This document shows, one piece after another, positions 27,528 through 34,874 of a stretch of DNA of 64,000 nucleotides. Each line of letters begins with the position of its first letter. Positions within the stretch are counted from its first letter, which is position 1. A program made the position numbers and the translations under genes. The DNA is from Alcanivorax sp. (GTDB lineage: Bacteria > Pseudomonadota > Gammaproteobacteria > Pseudomonadales > Alcanivoracaceae). The notes beneath the pieces are model-generated. The model did not search any database. It was not told where the DNA came from and was given only the letters and a program-made list of their open reading frames with translations. The stretch lies in the NCBI RefSeq assembly GCF_002733835.1, contig NZ_NVWY01000009.1:27779-91778 (forward strand), written 5' to 3'.

Positions 27528-28718
27528 ATGTCACTGTGGGAGCAATGGCGGCCATGGATCCGGCAGCAGCGGAGCCTGCTGCGCGAGCTGATTCTTATGC
27601 TGTTGGCCATGCTGGTGGTCGGCGTCTATTTCCTTGAGCACTTTTCTGCCGGCCTGGAGCAGGAGCGTAAAGTGCAGCTGCAAGCGTTGGCGCAGCAAAC
27701 AGCTCGCCGTGCGGCGGAAGCGTTGGCCAGTGAGGACTCCATCAGCATTAATCTGATTGGGCGGGAAACTGTACAGCTGAAACCGGTGCTGGGCATTCGC
27801 TTCGAGGATACCTCCGGGGAGCAGGTCGGCGCCGCAGGGGAAAAGGCTTCCCCCTTGCGAGTGACCGTGCCGGCAGCGCTCCCCGATGGTGAGCTGGCGG
27901 GCACTCTGACCTTGCTGGGTGACAATACGTTGCTGCCGCGCAAACAGATCGAAGCGGGTTTTGTGCTGGCGGTGCTGTGCCTGTTGTTGTTACGAGTGGC
28001 GGCTGCGCTGATACAGCAGCGCCTGCAGCCGCCCGCGCAGGATGAGCCTGATGTATCCGCCCCGAGGGTGCCCCAGGAGTCGCCACATCATGATGCGCCG
28101 TTCCCGCCGATAGTCCGCTCGCCTGTGCCGGACGGCGCAGAGATGCAGGCCCAGTTACGCCTCAGCATTGTGAACTTCGCGCATATCCGGCAGCGCTACA
28201 CGGAAGAGGCGTTGAAAGAGGTGCTGGCGGAGTACCAGCAGTTGCTGGATCAAGTGGCGGCACTGTATGACGGCCACCAGGGGCCGGTGATTGGTGAGCA
28301 GGCGGGGTTGTATTTCTATCAGGGGCCGGCATCACGCGCCGCGTTTTCCGCCCTGTGTGCTGGCCTGCTGTTCCTGAGAGTGGTGCGGCTGCTGGCGCCG
28401 CAGCGCAAACAGGCGGGCAAGATCTCTTTGGAATTCAAGGCATTGGTGACGGCGGACCCGGATCAGGAAGAAGCCTGGGCCCTGTGTGTGGCGGGTGTGC
28501 CGGGGCGTCTCAATGTGCCTGACAGCCAGCTGACCGTGGCCGAGCTGGATGTGAAAGCGCTATACCAGCCAGAGAAAGCCCAGGTGGTTTGTGCGGGTGA
28601 CCACCGGGTGCGTTTGCAGCCGGTGGAACAGTTGGCCCACCGTTACCAGGCGCTGTTACGCACTCAGGCGGAGACCTTGCTGTCCGATGACGGAGGCAGG
28701 GTCGAGCCCAGCAGGTAG
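27528..28718 (+). CDS. Smp/YtjB-family membrane protein
   Basis: A 396-residue protein with an N-terminal membrane helix (about 20-38), a periplasmic domain rich in beta structure (about 40-140), a second helix (about 145-165) and a C-terminal cytoplasmic region. It occupies the place next to serB held by smp (ytjB) in enterobacteria and an uncharacterised gene in Pseudomonas; assignment rests on this position and topology. Function unknown. Its 3' end overlaps the convergent ATP-grasp gene by 55 bases. Confidence 0.72.
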   Translation: MSLWEQWRPWIRQQRSLLRELILMLLAMLVVGVYFLEHFSAGLEQERKVQLQALAQQTARRAAEALASEDSISINLIGRETVQLKPVLGIRFEDTSGEQVGAAGEKASPLRVTVPAALPDGELAGTLTLLGDNTLLPRKQIEAGFVLAVLCLLLLRVAAALIQQRLQPPAQDEPDVSAPRVPQESPHHDAPFPPIVRSPVPDGAEMQAQLRLSIVNFAHIRQRYTEEALKEVLAEYQQLLDQVAALYDGHQGPVIGEQAGLYFYQGPASRAAFSALCAGLLFLRVVRLLAPQRKQAGKISLEFKALVTADPDQEEAWALCVAGVPGRLNVPDSQLTVAELDVKALYQPEKAQVVCAGDHRVRLQPVEQLAHRYQALLRTQAETLLSDDGGRVEPSR

Positions 28719-29458
28719 TTGTGCATGGCCTGTTGCACGTCCCTGTTCAGGGCGGCGATGCCGGTGTTCCCGAACAGGCGATTGAATTCCAGAATGTAGG
28801 GATGGCCATCCACCATGGCCACGTCGAACCCGGCGTGGTTGATGTTCAGATAACGGGCCAGCCCTTCCACCAGTGACAGTGCGTTGCCTGGCACCGGCAG
28901 GTCGGTGCGCACCCGGCCACCCTGGCTGACGTTATTGAGAAAGCCGGAACCCTCCCGCCAGTAGCTGGCCACCACGCTGTCTCCGACCACGACAATGCGC
29001 AGGTCGCGCACGATGGGCAGTAATTTCTGTACGTACAGAACGGTTTCGCGGGCGGCATAGTCCTGTAACTGTTGCCGGTTTTCGATCAGGTAGACACCCA
29101 TGCCCTGGCTGGAGCGCACCGACTTGGCCACAAACGGAAAGCGCCATTGATCGAGAATCTGGCCGATGCCGTATTTGTCCGATGAGGTGATCAGGGTTTC
29201 GGGCACATGGTCCGGGCAGGCCGTTTGCAGGGCGCGAGTCATCTCCACCTTGTCGTGACCCAGGTGGTAACTGCACAGGCTGGGAAAAATCGGCCGCTTG
29301 AGCACGTAATGCAGGCTGTTGATCTGCCAGTAACCGGGGAATAGCAGCCAGTCCGCCGCCGCGAGTTCGTCGCGGTGCTGATGCATATGCTCCGGTTTGA
29401 TATAACGCACACCGGGGAGCCCGAGGGTGCGGAAAGGATCGAAAGTAATCAGTTTCAC
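28664..29458 (-). CDS. RimK-like ATP-grasp protein
   Basis: A 264-residue ATP-grasp family protein. Nucleotide- and metal-binding elements visible are FPFVAKSVRSSQGMGV, LYVQKLLP, RDLRIVVVGDSVVASYWR and YILEFNRLFGNTG. RimK-like ligases join an amino acid or carboxylate to an amine using ATP. This one is shorter than RimK and lacks its N-terminal extension, so the substrate is open. Translation starts at a GTG (29456-29458) after GGAA. The gene is convergent with, and overlaps, the smp-like gene. Confidence 0.78.
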   Translation of the reverse strand: MKLITFDPFRTLGLPGVRYIKPEHMHQHRDELAAADWLLFPGYWQINSLHYVLKRPIFPSLCSYHLGHDKVEMTRALQTACPDHVPETLITSSDKYGIGQILDQWRFPFVAKSVRSSQGMGVYLIENRQQLQDYAARETVLYVQKLLPIVRDLRIVVVGDSVVASYWREGSGFLNNVSQGGRVRTDLPVPGNALSLVEGLARYLNINHAGFDVAMVDGHPYILEFNRLFGNTGIAALNRDVQQAMHNYLLGSTLPPSSDSKVSA

Positions 29459-29597
29459 TATAGGGATTCCGACCGAGGTTCGCTTTTTTAATCGCCTTTG
29501 ACCGGCTGGTCAAGCGTCTTTGTCGTTATTCGCCCTTGGCAGGTGGGGGCGCGCCCGCTAGCCTTGCCCGACTATAAATACGATTGGGAGAGCTGTC

Positions 29598-30362
29598 GTG
29601 ACGATGCCGACACTGGAAAGTGATCTGGTTCTGGTGAACAACACCGAATCAGTGATGGAAATTACCCTGAACCGCCCGGATAAACTGAATGCGCTGACCA
29701 GTGCCATGTACCGGGATTTGGTCAAGCTGCTGGCCACTGCAGAGCAGAGTGATGATATTCACGTGGTGCTGTTCAGAGGGGAAGGCAAGTCCTTCAGTGC
29801 CGGTAACGACCTGGTGGATTTCCTGAATGCCAAGCCCGGTGAAGCGGGGGAGGCTGCCCATTTCATTCAGGCCATCCACGATTTCCCCAAGGTTGTCGTT
29901 GCGGCCGTGCAGGGCAACGCGGTTGGTGTGGGCACTACCATGCTGTTGCACATGGACCTGGTGGTGGCCTCCGAGGATGCCAAGCTGATCACGCCGTTTG
30001 TGGACCTGGGCGCCGTACCGGAAGCGGGTTCCGCCAAGCTGCTGCCAGCCTGGATCGGCTATCAGCGCGCAGCGCGCATGCTGCTGCTTGGTGAACCGAT
30101 GCTGGCCGCAGAAGCGCTGGAAATCGGGCTGCTGGCCAAGGTTGTGGCGCGTGAAGAGCTGGACGCGACGGCACGCAATCTGGCGGCGACACTGGCGAAA
30201 AAACCGCCTCGTGCCCTGCAGGCGAGCAAGCGGCTGATGCGTGAGTCCATCAACAAGCCTTTGCACCAGGTGGTGAAAGAAGACCTGGCACTGTTCGGGG
30301 AAATGCTCCAGGGCGACGAAGCCAAGGCGGTGATCGCGGCCATGGTGAGTAAGAGCAAGTAA
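29598..30362 (+). CDS. Enoyl-CoA hydratase/isomerase family protein
   Basis: A 254-residue crotonase-fold protein. Oxyanion-hole segments are FSAGNDLVDF and AVQGNAVGVGTTML. The catalytic region reads DLGAVPEAGS, keeping a single Glu as in delta3,delta2-enoyl-CoA isomerases rather than the two Glu of true hydratases. I chose the GTG at 29598 because GGGAG lies eight bases upstream; ATG 29604 is too distant. A paralogue of nearly the same make-up lies at 41817-42587. Likely used for unsaturated fatty acid degradation. Confidence 0.88.
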   Translation: MTMPTLESDLVLVNNTESVMEITLNRPDKLNALTSAMYRDLVKLLATAEQSDDIHVVLFRGEGKSFSAGNDLVDFLNAKPGEAGEAAHFIQAIHDFPKVVVAAVQGNAVGVGTTMLLHMDLVVASEDAKLITPFVDLGAVPEAGSAKLLPAWIGYQRAARMLLLGEPMLAAEALEIGLLAKVVAREELDATARNLAATLAKKPPRALQASKRLMRESINKPLHQVVKEDLALFGEMLQGDEAKAVIAAMVSKSK

Positions 30363-30366
30363 AGGC

Positions 30367-30401
30367 AGCTGCGAGCTACCAGCTTCGAGCTGCGAGGCGC
30401 G
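30367..30401. repeat. Degenerate AGCTNCG heptamer cluster
   Basis: Five consecutive seven-base units (AGCTGCG, AGCTACC, AGCTTCG, AGCTGCG, AGGCGCG) directly follow the enoyl-CoA hydratase stop. They are imperfect forms of the perfect tandem heptamer at 31121-31204, placed on the other side of the flavodoxin-like gene. Confidence 0.6.
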
Positions 30402-30481
30402 GGTTGGGGTATCAGGTGCTGAGAGGTTGGTGTTCGCGTTCGAGCGCGGGGTGCGGTCAATCCTGGTATCTGTGTTCGTAG

Positions 30482-30511
30482 GGTGGAAATTGGCGTGAGC
30501 CAATCTCCGCC
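30482..30511. repeat. Dispersed-type inverted repeat GGTGGAAATTGGC
   Basis: Arms 30482-30494 and 30499-30511 pair over 12 of 13 positions with loop GTGA. The form, GGTGGAAATTGGC against GCCAATCTCCGCC, resembles a short repeat I recall from many gammaproteobacterial intergenic regions. Confidence 0.5.
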
Positions 30512-30619
30512 ATTCAGCCCTGCAGTTTGTTCTTGAATGCGGCTCCGGTGCGCGGTCACTGCATCGCCGTAACAGCAGCCCTTTCCCGCGTCTCGTCGCT
30601 CGAGGCTAGTGGCTCGGAG

Positions 30620-31081
30620 CTACAACACCCCCGCATCCAGTCCCGCCGCCAGATACATTCCCAGTTCTTCCACTTCGGCCTCGAAGTTGTCCTGCCATTC
30701 CCCTTTGAGTACTTGTGGGTCCTGTACCCAGTTCCAGCGTAACCCGGTGACAATGGTTTCCACTGCCCGGCGGGTGCCGGTACCGTCATGGCCGGCGCGA
30801 ATGTACAGGGCGCAGGGCAGGCCCTGTTTCTCTTCCAGTATGGCGTAGTAAGTGCGGTCAAAAAAGTCTTTCAACGCACCGCTCATATAGCCCAGATTCT
30901 CGGTGGTGCCGAGCAGGATGGCATCACAGGCCATCACATCTTCAGGGCCGGCTTCCAGTGGTGCCTTCACGGTGACCGAGACGTTTTCGATATCCTCGTG
31001 CCCGGCGCCACGGGCGGCGGCATCGCGGAGTTTTTGCGTATTCGGTGACGGGGCGTGGGCGACGATCAGCAGGTTTTTCAT
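30620..31081 (-). CDS. Flavodoxin-like NAD(P)H-dependent reductase
   Basis: A 153-residue flavodoxin-fold protein. The FMN phosphate loop is near the start (AHAPSPNTQKLRDAA), and a second flavin contact is GTTENLGYMSGALKDFFDRTY, typical of the FMN-reductase/flavodoxin-2 group. The internal ATG 31081 is chosen; the longer frame to 31117 would add a non-conserved leader. The ribosome-binding site is weak (GCGAGA). It is flanked on both sides by AGCTNCG heptamer repeats. Confidence 0.82.
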   Translation of the reverse strand: MKNLLIVAHAPSPNTQKLRDAAARGAGHEDIENVSVTVKAPLEAGPEDVMACDAILLGTTENLGYMSGALKDFFDRTYYAILEEKQGLPCALYIRAGHDGTGTRRAVETIVTGLRWNWVQDPQVLKGEWQDNFEAEVEELGMYLAAGLDAGVL

Positions 31082-31120
31082 GGTCTCGCAATTCAACGCG
31101 GTTGATGGAGTCAGCATATC

Positions 31121-31204
31121 AGCTACGAGCTACGAGCTACGAGCTACGAGCTACGAGCTACGAGCTACGAGCTACGAGCTACGAGCTACGAGCTACGAGC
31201 TACG
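31121..31204. repeat. Perfect 12-copy tandem heptamer (AGCTACG)
   Basis: Exactly twelve uninterrupted copies of AGCTACG span 84 bases with no mismatch. They start 40 bases upstream of the flavodoxin-like gene and would lie in its promoter or 5' leader. The purity suggests recent expansion by slippage, and copy number may vary between strains. The rest of the 31082-31412 gap contains scattered AGCT-bearing fragments (for example near 31370-31395) but no gene I can support. Confidence 0.95.
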
Positions 31205-31412
31205 CAAATTAGATAGGGAGGGTCGAAAAGTTCATTATGATTTGGGTTTCTTTGTAGGGGGTCAATAGCTGTACCGTTTGCGTCTGGTGAGGTGGGTAAA
31301 TGTCGTTATATTGCTTCTTTCGCGAAAGACTCGAACCGGGTACCTGTATTTTTATGTGCTTGTCCTTGTAAGCTAGAAACTCGTAGCTGTTAGCTGATTT
31401 TCGGGGTGTTTT

Positions 31413-31841
31413 TTGGATAACGAATCCATCGTTTACGGTTGCATCAAGCATTTGCCATTTGGCAATTTGCAGGAGCGCAAGACCAGCTGTTTTCAGAACC
31501 GTAAAGCCATTCGGCAATTGCCGCAGGCGGATGAGTGGCCGTTCCTGTGCCGGGAGATGTTTTCCGTACCCGGCGATGACTTGATGGGCGGCACCTTTCA
31601 GACCCAGGTGATTCATTTCGGCATGTCTTACCGGGCGGTGGAGTATGAGTGGGAACACTGGATCGCCAAGTTCGAGTCTCTGCTTAAAAATATGTACTGG
31701 GTGAATGCGGTGGTGCATCTGGAAACCGAATTGTCCGGGTTTCATACCTTCGTGTGGGACAGCGCCGATGTGTACCACGAACCCTCTGACGCCCCTCTGC
31801 GAGTACGTTGTGAATGGGCCCGTGAAGGGGCTATCGCCTGA
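31413..31841 (+). CDS. Hypothetical protein, 142 residues
   Basis: A complete reading frame beginning with TTG, with GGGGT seven bases upstream and no nearby in-frame ATG. I do not recognise the family. The protein is soluble-looking and rich in aromatic residues (YRAVEYEWEHWIAKFESLL, NMYWVNAVVHLETE), has four Cys, and shows no signal peptide or repeat. Codon use looks like its neighbours, so it is probably real. It is on the plus strand before the PhzF gene and separated from it by a dispersed inverted repeat. Confidence 0.6.
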   Translation: MDNESIVYGCIKHLPFGNLQERKTSCFQNRKAIRQLPQADEWPFLCREMFSVPGDDLMGGTFQTQVIHFGMSYRAVEYEWEHWIAKFESLLKNMYWVNAVVHLETELSGFHTFVWDSADVYHEPSDAPLRVRCEWAREGAIA

Positions 31842-31875
31842 GTTTTTCCCCCGTGCTGTAACGGCTCGGTTAAAT

Positions 31876-31904
31876 GTCGGATTACGCCATTAGGCTAATC
31901 CGAC
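31876..31904. repeat. Dispersed-type inverted repeat GTCGGATTA
   Basis: Arms GTCGGATTA (31876-31884) and TAATCCGAC (31896-31904) flank an 11-nt loop and are followed by CTACGT. The pattern matches a short repeat I recall from many proteobacterial genomes. It lies between the hypothetical gene and the PhzF gene and could act as a terminator: AAAAA follows, not T, on the plus strand. Confidence 0.55.
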
Positions 31905-32012
31905 CTACGTAAAAACCCCTCCTCATTTGCTGTTATTTTCCCTTCTCTGTGATTGCATTCTTATCCCCTTGCGGCATAGTCGAGAGAGACGATTATAAAA
32001 AAGGTGAGGATG

Positions 32013-32921
32013 ATGGCTCTCGATTATTCGTTGCTTGATGTATTCGCGGGTGCACCCTTTCAGGGCACCCAGGTTCCGGTGGTTACACTGGATGCGGCCA
32101 ACAGTAGTGACTCCAGCAAAACGGCCATTGCCGGTGAGTTTCAGCAAACCGAAACGGTGTTTATCGAGCCGGGCAACAGCGCTTCGCCAGTGACGGTGTT
32201 CAATAGCAAAGGCCGGCAATTATTTGGTGCCCATACCATTCTGGCCGCCTCCTATGTGGCCTATGAAATGGGAATGACAAAGGATGAGGGCGAATTTGCT
32301 TCGTTTCTGCTTAGGCAAAACGAACAATGGATTGAGAGCTTTATTGATAAGGGTGATAGCCGCTCGCCGGGGGCCATTCAGTTTGCCCGGGTGCTGACTC
32401 CGACCATTGACCGCTACACCCCGGAAATTCCCCGTCTGGCCGCGGCGCTGAATATTGACGAAAAACACATTTCTTTCAGCAAGTACAAACCGATGGTGGT
32501 CAGTGTGGACAAGCCAACGTTGATCGTGCCCTTTACCAAACCGGAGCACGTGCTGGCGGCCAGTCTGAATGCGGACCGTTGGTCCGACTTGTTCGGCGGT
32601 GTGTACACCTCGGAGTTGTTTCTGTTCGCCCCGGGCAGCATTACCGGGTTTACGGAGTTCCACGGGCGTTTGTTGAATCCTTCATTACGCCGCGATGCCT
32701 TTCCCCCCATTGGCGCCGTGATGCCGGAGTTTATTGCTTACCTGGCAGAGCAGGGCGAGACCGCGCCGGGGACCCATACGCTGTCGATAGACCGGGGCAG
32801 TCATGAGACGCGCAAGAGTATTCTGCATGCGGAGTTCGACAAGCGCCCGGGTAAGGAAGTGCGTTGCCGCATTGGTGGCAACGTGATCAAGATGGGGACA
32901 GGATCACTGTTGTATTCGTGA
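32013..32921 (+). CDS. PhzF-family isomerase-like protein
   Basis: A 302-residue member of the PhzF/diaminopimelate-epimerase-fold superfamily. The start LDYSLLDVFAGAPFQGTQVPVV is the family N-terminus, and the C-terminal half repeats the fold (CRIGGNVIKMGTGSLLY). The usual catalytic Glu is probably in QQTETVFI. ATG 32013 follows GGTGA at five bases; ATG 32010 or GTG 32004 are alternatives. No phenazine genes are near, so the substrate is unknown. Confidence 0.82.
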   Translation: MALDYSLLDVFAGAPFQGTQVPVVTLDAANSSDSSKTAIAGEFQQTETVFIEPGNSASPVTVFNSKGRQLFGAHTILAASYVAYEMGMTKDEGEFASFLLRQNEQWIESFIDKGDSRSPGAIQFARVLTPTIDRYTPEIPRLAAALNIDEKHISFSKYKPMVVSVDKPTLIVPFTKPEHVLAASLNADRWSDLFGGVYTSELFLFAPGSITGFTEFHGRLLNPSLRRDAFPPIGAVMPEFIAYLAEQGETAPGTHTLSIDRGSHETRKSILHAEFDKRPGKEVRCRIGGNVIKMGTGSLLYS

Positions 32922-32928
32922 CCCTAAG

Positions 32929-33042
32929 CTAATCGTTACCCGAGCGATTTTTTAGATAGACGATGAATGCCACGGTGGCGATGACGCTAAGGAAAACGAC
33001 GAAGGCCGTGATAAGTTGGTCGAGAGTCAGGTTATTGAGCAT
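32929..33042 (-). CDS. Small single-helix membrane protein, 37 residues
   Basis: A 37-residue frame with ATG at 33042 and AAGGGA six bases upstream. A hydrophobic helix (about residues 10-30, ITAFVVFLSVIATVAFIVYL) is followed by the basic/polar tail KNRSGND. It is downstream of the DAHP synthase gene on the same strand but separated by a strong hairpin. The clear ribosome-binding site and membrane topology argue for a real microprotein; function unknown. Confidence 0.55.
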   Translation of the reverse strand: MLNNLTLDQLITAFVVFLSVIATVAFIVYLKNRSGND

Positions 33043-33120
33043 GTGGGTTCCCTTGTGGAGTCGTCGGCCCTGAGAATCGTTAAAGTATGGCAGCGCAAGC
33101 GGTGCCTGCAACGTTCACGT

Positions 33121-33150
33121 CACACCCCTTCCGCAATGGGAGGGGGTGTG
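33121..33150. terminator. Strong hairpin after the DAHP synthase gene
   Basis: A stem of 12 pairs (33121-33132 with 33139-33150, one G-T) with a 6-nt loop lies 22 bases past the DAHP synthase stop. It lacks a T-tract on the minus strand, so efficient intrinsic termination is uncertain. Confidence 0.4.
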
Positions 33151-33172
33151 GGTTTCCCTGTCCCGTTCGATC

Positions 33173-34237
33173 TTATCCAATCGCGCAAAGTGCCGATCGG
33201 GTTTTGTCCCAGCCCAGGCAGCCATCGGTAATGGACAGGCCGTACTGAAGCGGCTTGTCCTGCCCCTGCCGGCCCTCATGGAGATGGCTTTCCAGCATCA
33301 CCCCGGCGATAGCCGTTTGCCCCTGAGTTCGCTGCTGTAGCAGATCCTGTAATACCGCGGGCTGGCGCAGCGGATCCTTGCCGCTGTTGGCGTGGCTGCA
33401 GTCCACGATCAGTCGCGGGTTGCAGCCCTTGGCCTCCAGTGCAGCGGCGGCAGCTTGCACGCTGGCGGCATCGTAGTTGGGGCCGTCGTGGCCGCCGCGC
33501 AGCACCAGGTGGGTGTCCGGGTTGCCGGCGGTTTGCAGCAGTGCGCTATGGCCATGCTCATCCATGCCCAGATGCGTGTGTGGGTGAATGGCAGCCCCCA
33601 TGGCGTCGCAGGCCACGCCGATACTGCCATCGGTACCATTCTTGAACCCCACCGGCAGGGGCAGGCCGCTGACCATTTCCCGGTGAATCTGCGATTCCGT
33701 GGTGCGTGCGCCGATGGCCGCCCAACTCAGCAGGTCGCCCAGGTAATCGGCGGCCATGGGGTGCAGTAGCTCGGTGGCGAGTGGCAAACCCAGCCGGGCC
33801 AGATCCAGCAGCAGGTGGCGAGACACATTCAACCCGGTGGCAATGTCGTTGCTGCCGTCCAGATGCGGGTCGTAGAGCATGCCTTTCCAGCCCACGGTGG
33901 TACGGGGCTTTTCCACGTAGGCGCGCATGACGATGAAGATTTTATCGTCCAGCTGCGCACCCAACTCGGCCAGGCGGTGGCCGTATTCCAGGGCGGATTT
34001 GGGATCGTGAAGGGAGCAGGGCCCGGTGATCACCAACAGGCGCGGATCCTCGCCATTAAGGATATTGCGAATGGTCTGTCGGTGCTGTTCGATCTGTGTC
34101 GCCAGTGGGCCATCAACCGGCAGCCGCTCACGCAGCACCGTGGGGGAGGGCAGCGGCAGGCTGCGTCGTGGCGAAGCCTGATGGTGGTGGAGTCGGCTGT
34201 CGGTGTTCTCTGTCTGTTGGCTGTTTACCTGTTGCAT
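33173..34237 (-). CDS. Class I DAHP synthase (3-deoxy-7-phosphoheptulonate synthase)
   Basis: A 354-residue enzyme condensing phosphoenolpyruvate and erythrose 4-phosphate, the first step of aromatic amino acid synthesis. Motifs include VITGPCSLHDP, MRAYVEKPRTTVGWKG, GARTTESQ, PVGFKNGTDG and the metal-binding DCSHANSGKD. AAGGGA precedes ATG 34237. Which aromatic amino acid inhibits it cannot be read from sequence, so I leave the paralogue letter open. Upstream lie a 37-residue leader peptide rich in Tyr/Trp/Phe, an intrinsic terminator, and a second small ORF, pointing to transcription attenuation. Confidence 0.95.
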   Translation of the reverse strand: MQQVNSQQTENTDSRLHHHQASPRRSLPLPSPTVLRERLPVDGPLATQIEQHRQTIRNILNGEDPRLLVITGPCSLHDPKSALEYGHRLAELGAQLDDKIFIVMRAYVEKPRTTVGWKGMLYDPHLDGSNDIATGLNVSRHLLLDLARLGLPLATELLHPMAADYLGDLLSWAAIGARTTESQIHREMVSGLPLPVGFKNGTDGSIGVACDAMGAAIHPHTHLGMDEHGHSALLQTAGNPDTHLVLRGGHDGPNYDAASVQAAAAALEAKGCNPRLIVDCSHANSGKDPLRQPAVLQDLLQQRTQGQTAIAGVMLESHLHEGRQGQDKPLQYGLSITDGCLGWDKTRSALCAIG

Positions 34238-34262
34238 GATCTTCCCTTAATACTGCGGCGCG

Positions 34263-34361
34263 TTATCGTCGCGCGTGATTCGTCGATCGTTGTGTGGCGG
34301 TGCGCTGACGTAGCCAGCGGCTAAATCGGGTGGTCAGGCGGTTCAGTCGATAGCGATACAT
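34263..34361 (-). CDS. Small basic ORF (32 residues) between attenuator and DAHP synthase
   Basis: A 32-residue frame beginning MYRYRLNRLTTRFSRWL, with AGGGA eight bases upstream of ATG 34361. It is strongly basic (11 Arg) and has Tyr at 2 and 4, Phe13 and Trp16. It ends 25 bases before the DAHP synthase start. It could be a second leader peptide whose translation affects expression of the downstream gene, a real microprotein, or chance. Its clean ribosome-binding site and position favour the first two. Confidence 0.5.
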   Translation of the reverse strand: MYRYRLNRLTTRFSRWLRQRTATQRSTNHARR

Positions 34362-34403
34362 GGTGTTGTCCCTGTGTTGCATTTGTCTGTTTGTCTGGGC
34401 AAT

Positions 34404-34436
34404 AAAAAACCCCGGGCGGGTTACCGGCCGGGGTTT
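34404..34436 (-). terminator. Attenuator terminator upstream of DAHP synthase
   Basis: On the minus strand, AAACCCCGG (34428-34436) pairs with CCGGGGTTT (34407-34415) and runs into six T (34404-34409). It sits 45 bases after the leader-peptide stop and upstream of the structural gene, the standard arrangement for attenuation. A competing upstream stem, CAGGCG / CGCCTG, can be drawn between the leader stop and this hairpin. Confidence 0.8.
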
Positions 34437-34481
34437 CATGTATTCGGCAGGCGTCCCTTAACGGGCGCGCCTGAGTGTCGG

Positions 34482-34595
34482 TCAGGCGCGCGAGCGGCTA
34501 AACCAATACCCGTAATAAGACGCAGCAGACACCGCCATACCGGCCACTGGGCCAGTCAGGGTGCGTGTGTTGAGCTGTGCTGCGTGCATGGTCAT
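34482..34595 (-). CDS. Aromatic-rich leader peptide for DAHP synthase attenuation
   Basis: A 37-residue peptide from ATG 34595, preceded by AAGAGA. It contains the run SYYGYWF at residues 26-32: three Tyr, one Trp and one Phe within six residues, shortly before the stop. A terminator hairpin follows. Ribosome stalling at these codons under aromatic amino acid or charged-tRNA shortage would be expected to prevent terminator formation and allow DAHP synthase transcription. The presence of all three aromatic residues suggests response to general aromatic supply, with Tyr dominant. Confidence 0.75.
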   Translation of the reverse strand: MTMHAAQLNTRTLTGPVAGMAVSAASYYGYWFSRSRA

Positions 34596-34800
34596 GTCTC
34601 TTGAATTCGCTTCATTGAAGGTCAAAGAGTAGCGGCAGCGCGGGAAGGGTGCAAGAGGCTGGAACCACGCCGCACGATAGCCGGTGGCTATTTCTGGATG
34701 CGGGTAGCGCTTTCGGGGCCGCCGCAAGCACGCGCAGCAGGACGATCCGGTATTTAGCCTGGTGCATGCAGCGTGAAGCGTGCTGCAGCCGCAGAGCGGC

Positions 34801-34826
34801 AAAAAAAACGCCCACCGAAGTGGGCG
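34801..34826 (-). terminator. Intrinsic terminator after the lipoprotein gene
   Basis: On the minus strand, CGCCCAC, loop TTCG and GTGGGCG are followed by eight T. It lies about 50 bases past the stop of the lipoprotein gene and ends that transcript. The remaining 34596-34800 stretch holds only the upstream region of the leader peptide. Confidence 0.88.
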
Positions 34827-34874
34827 AGGAAGGTGGAGACAATCCACATTTAAGACAAGACGGAGAAAACAGAA

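Noticed and set aside
27350..27610. Small frames on either strand in the serB/smp divergent region
   Set aside because: No ribosome-binding site and no conserved-looking composition; the region is more likely promoters, with TATACT at 27481-27486 as a possible -10 box.
31121..31204. CRISPR-like array
   Set aside because: The units are seven bases, directly abutting, with no spacers and no cas genes; it is a simple tandem repeat.
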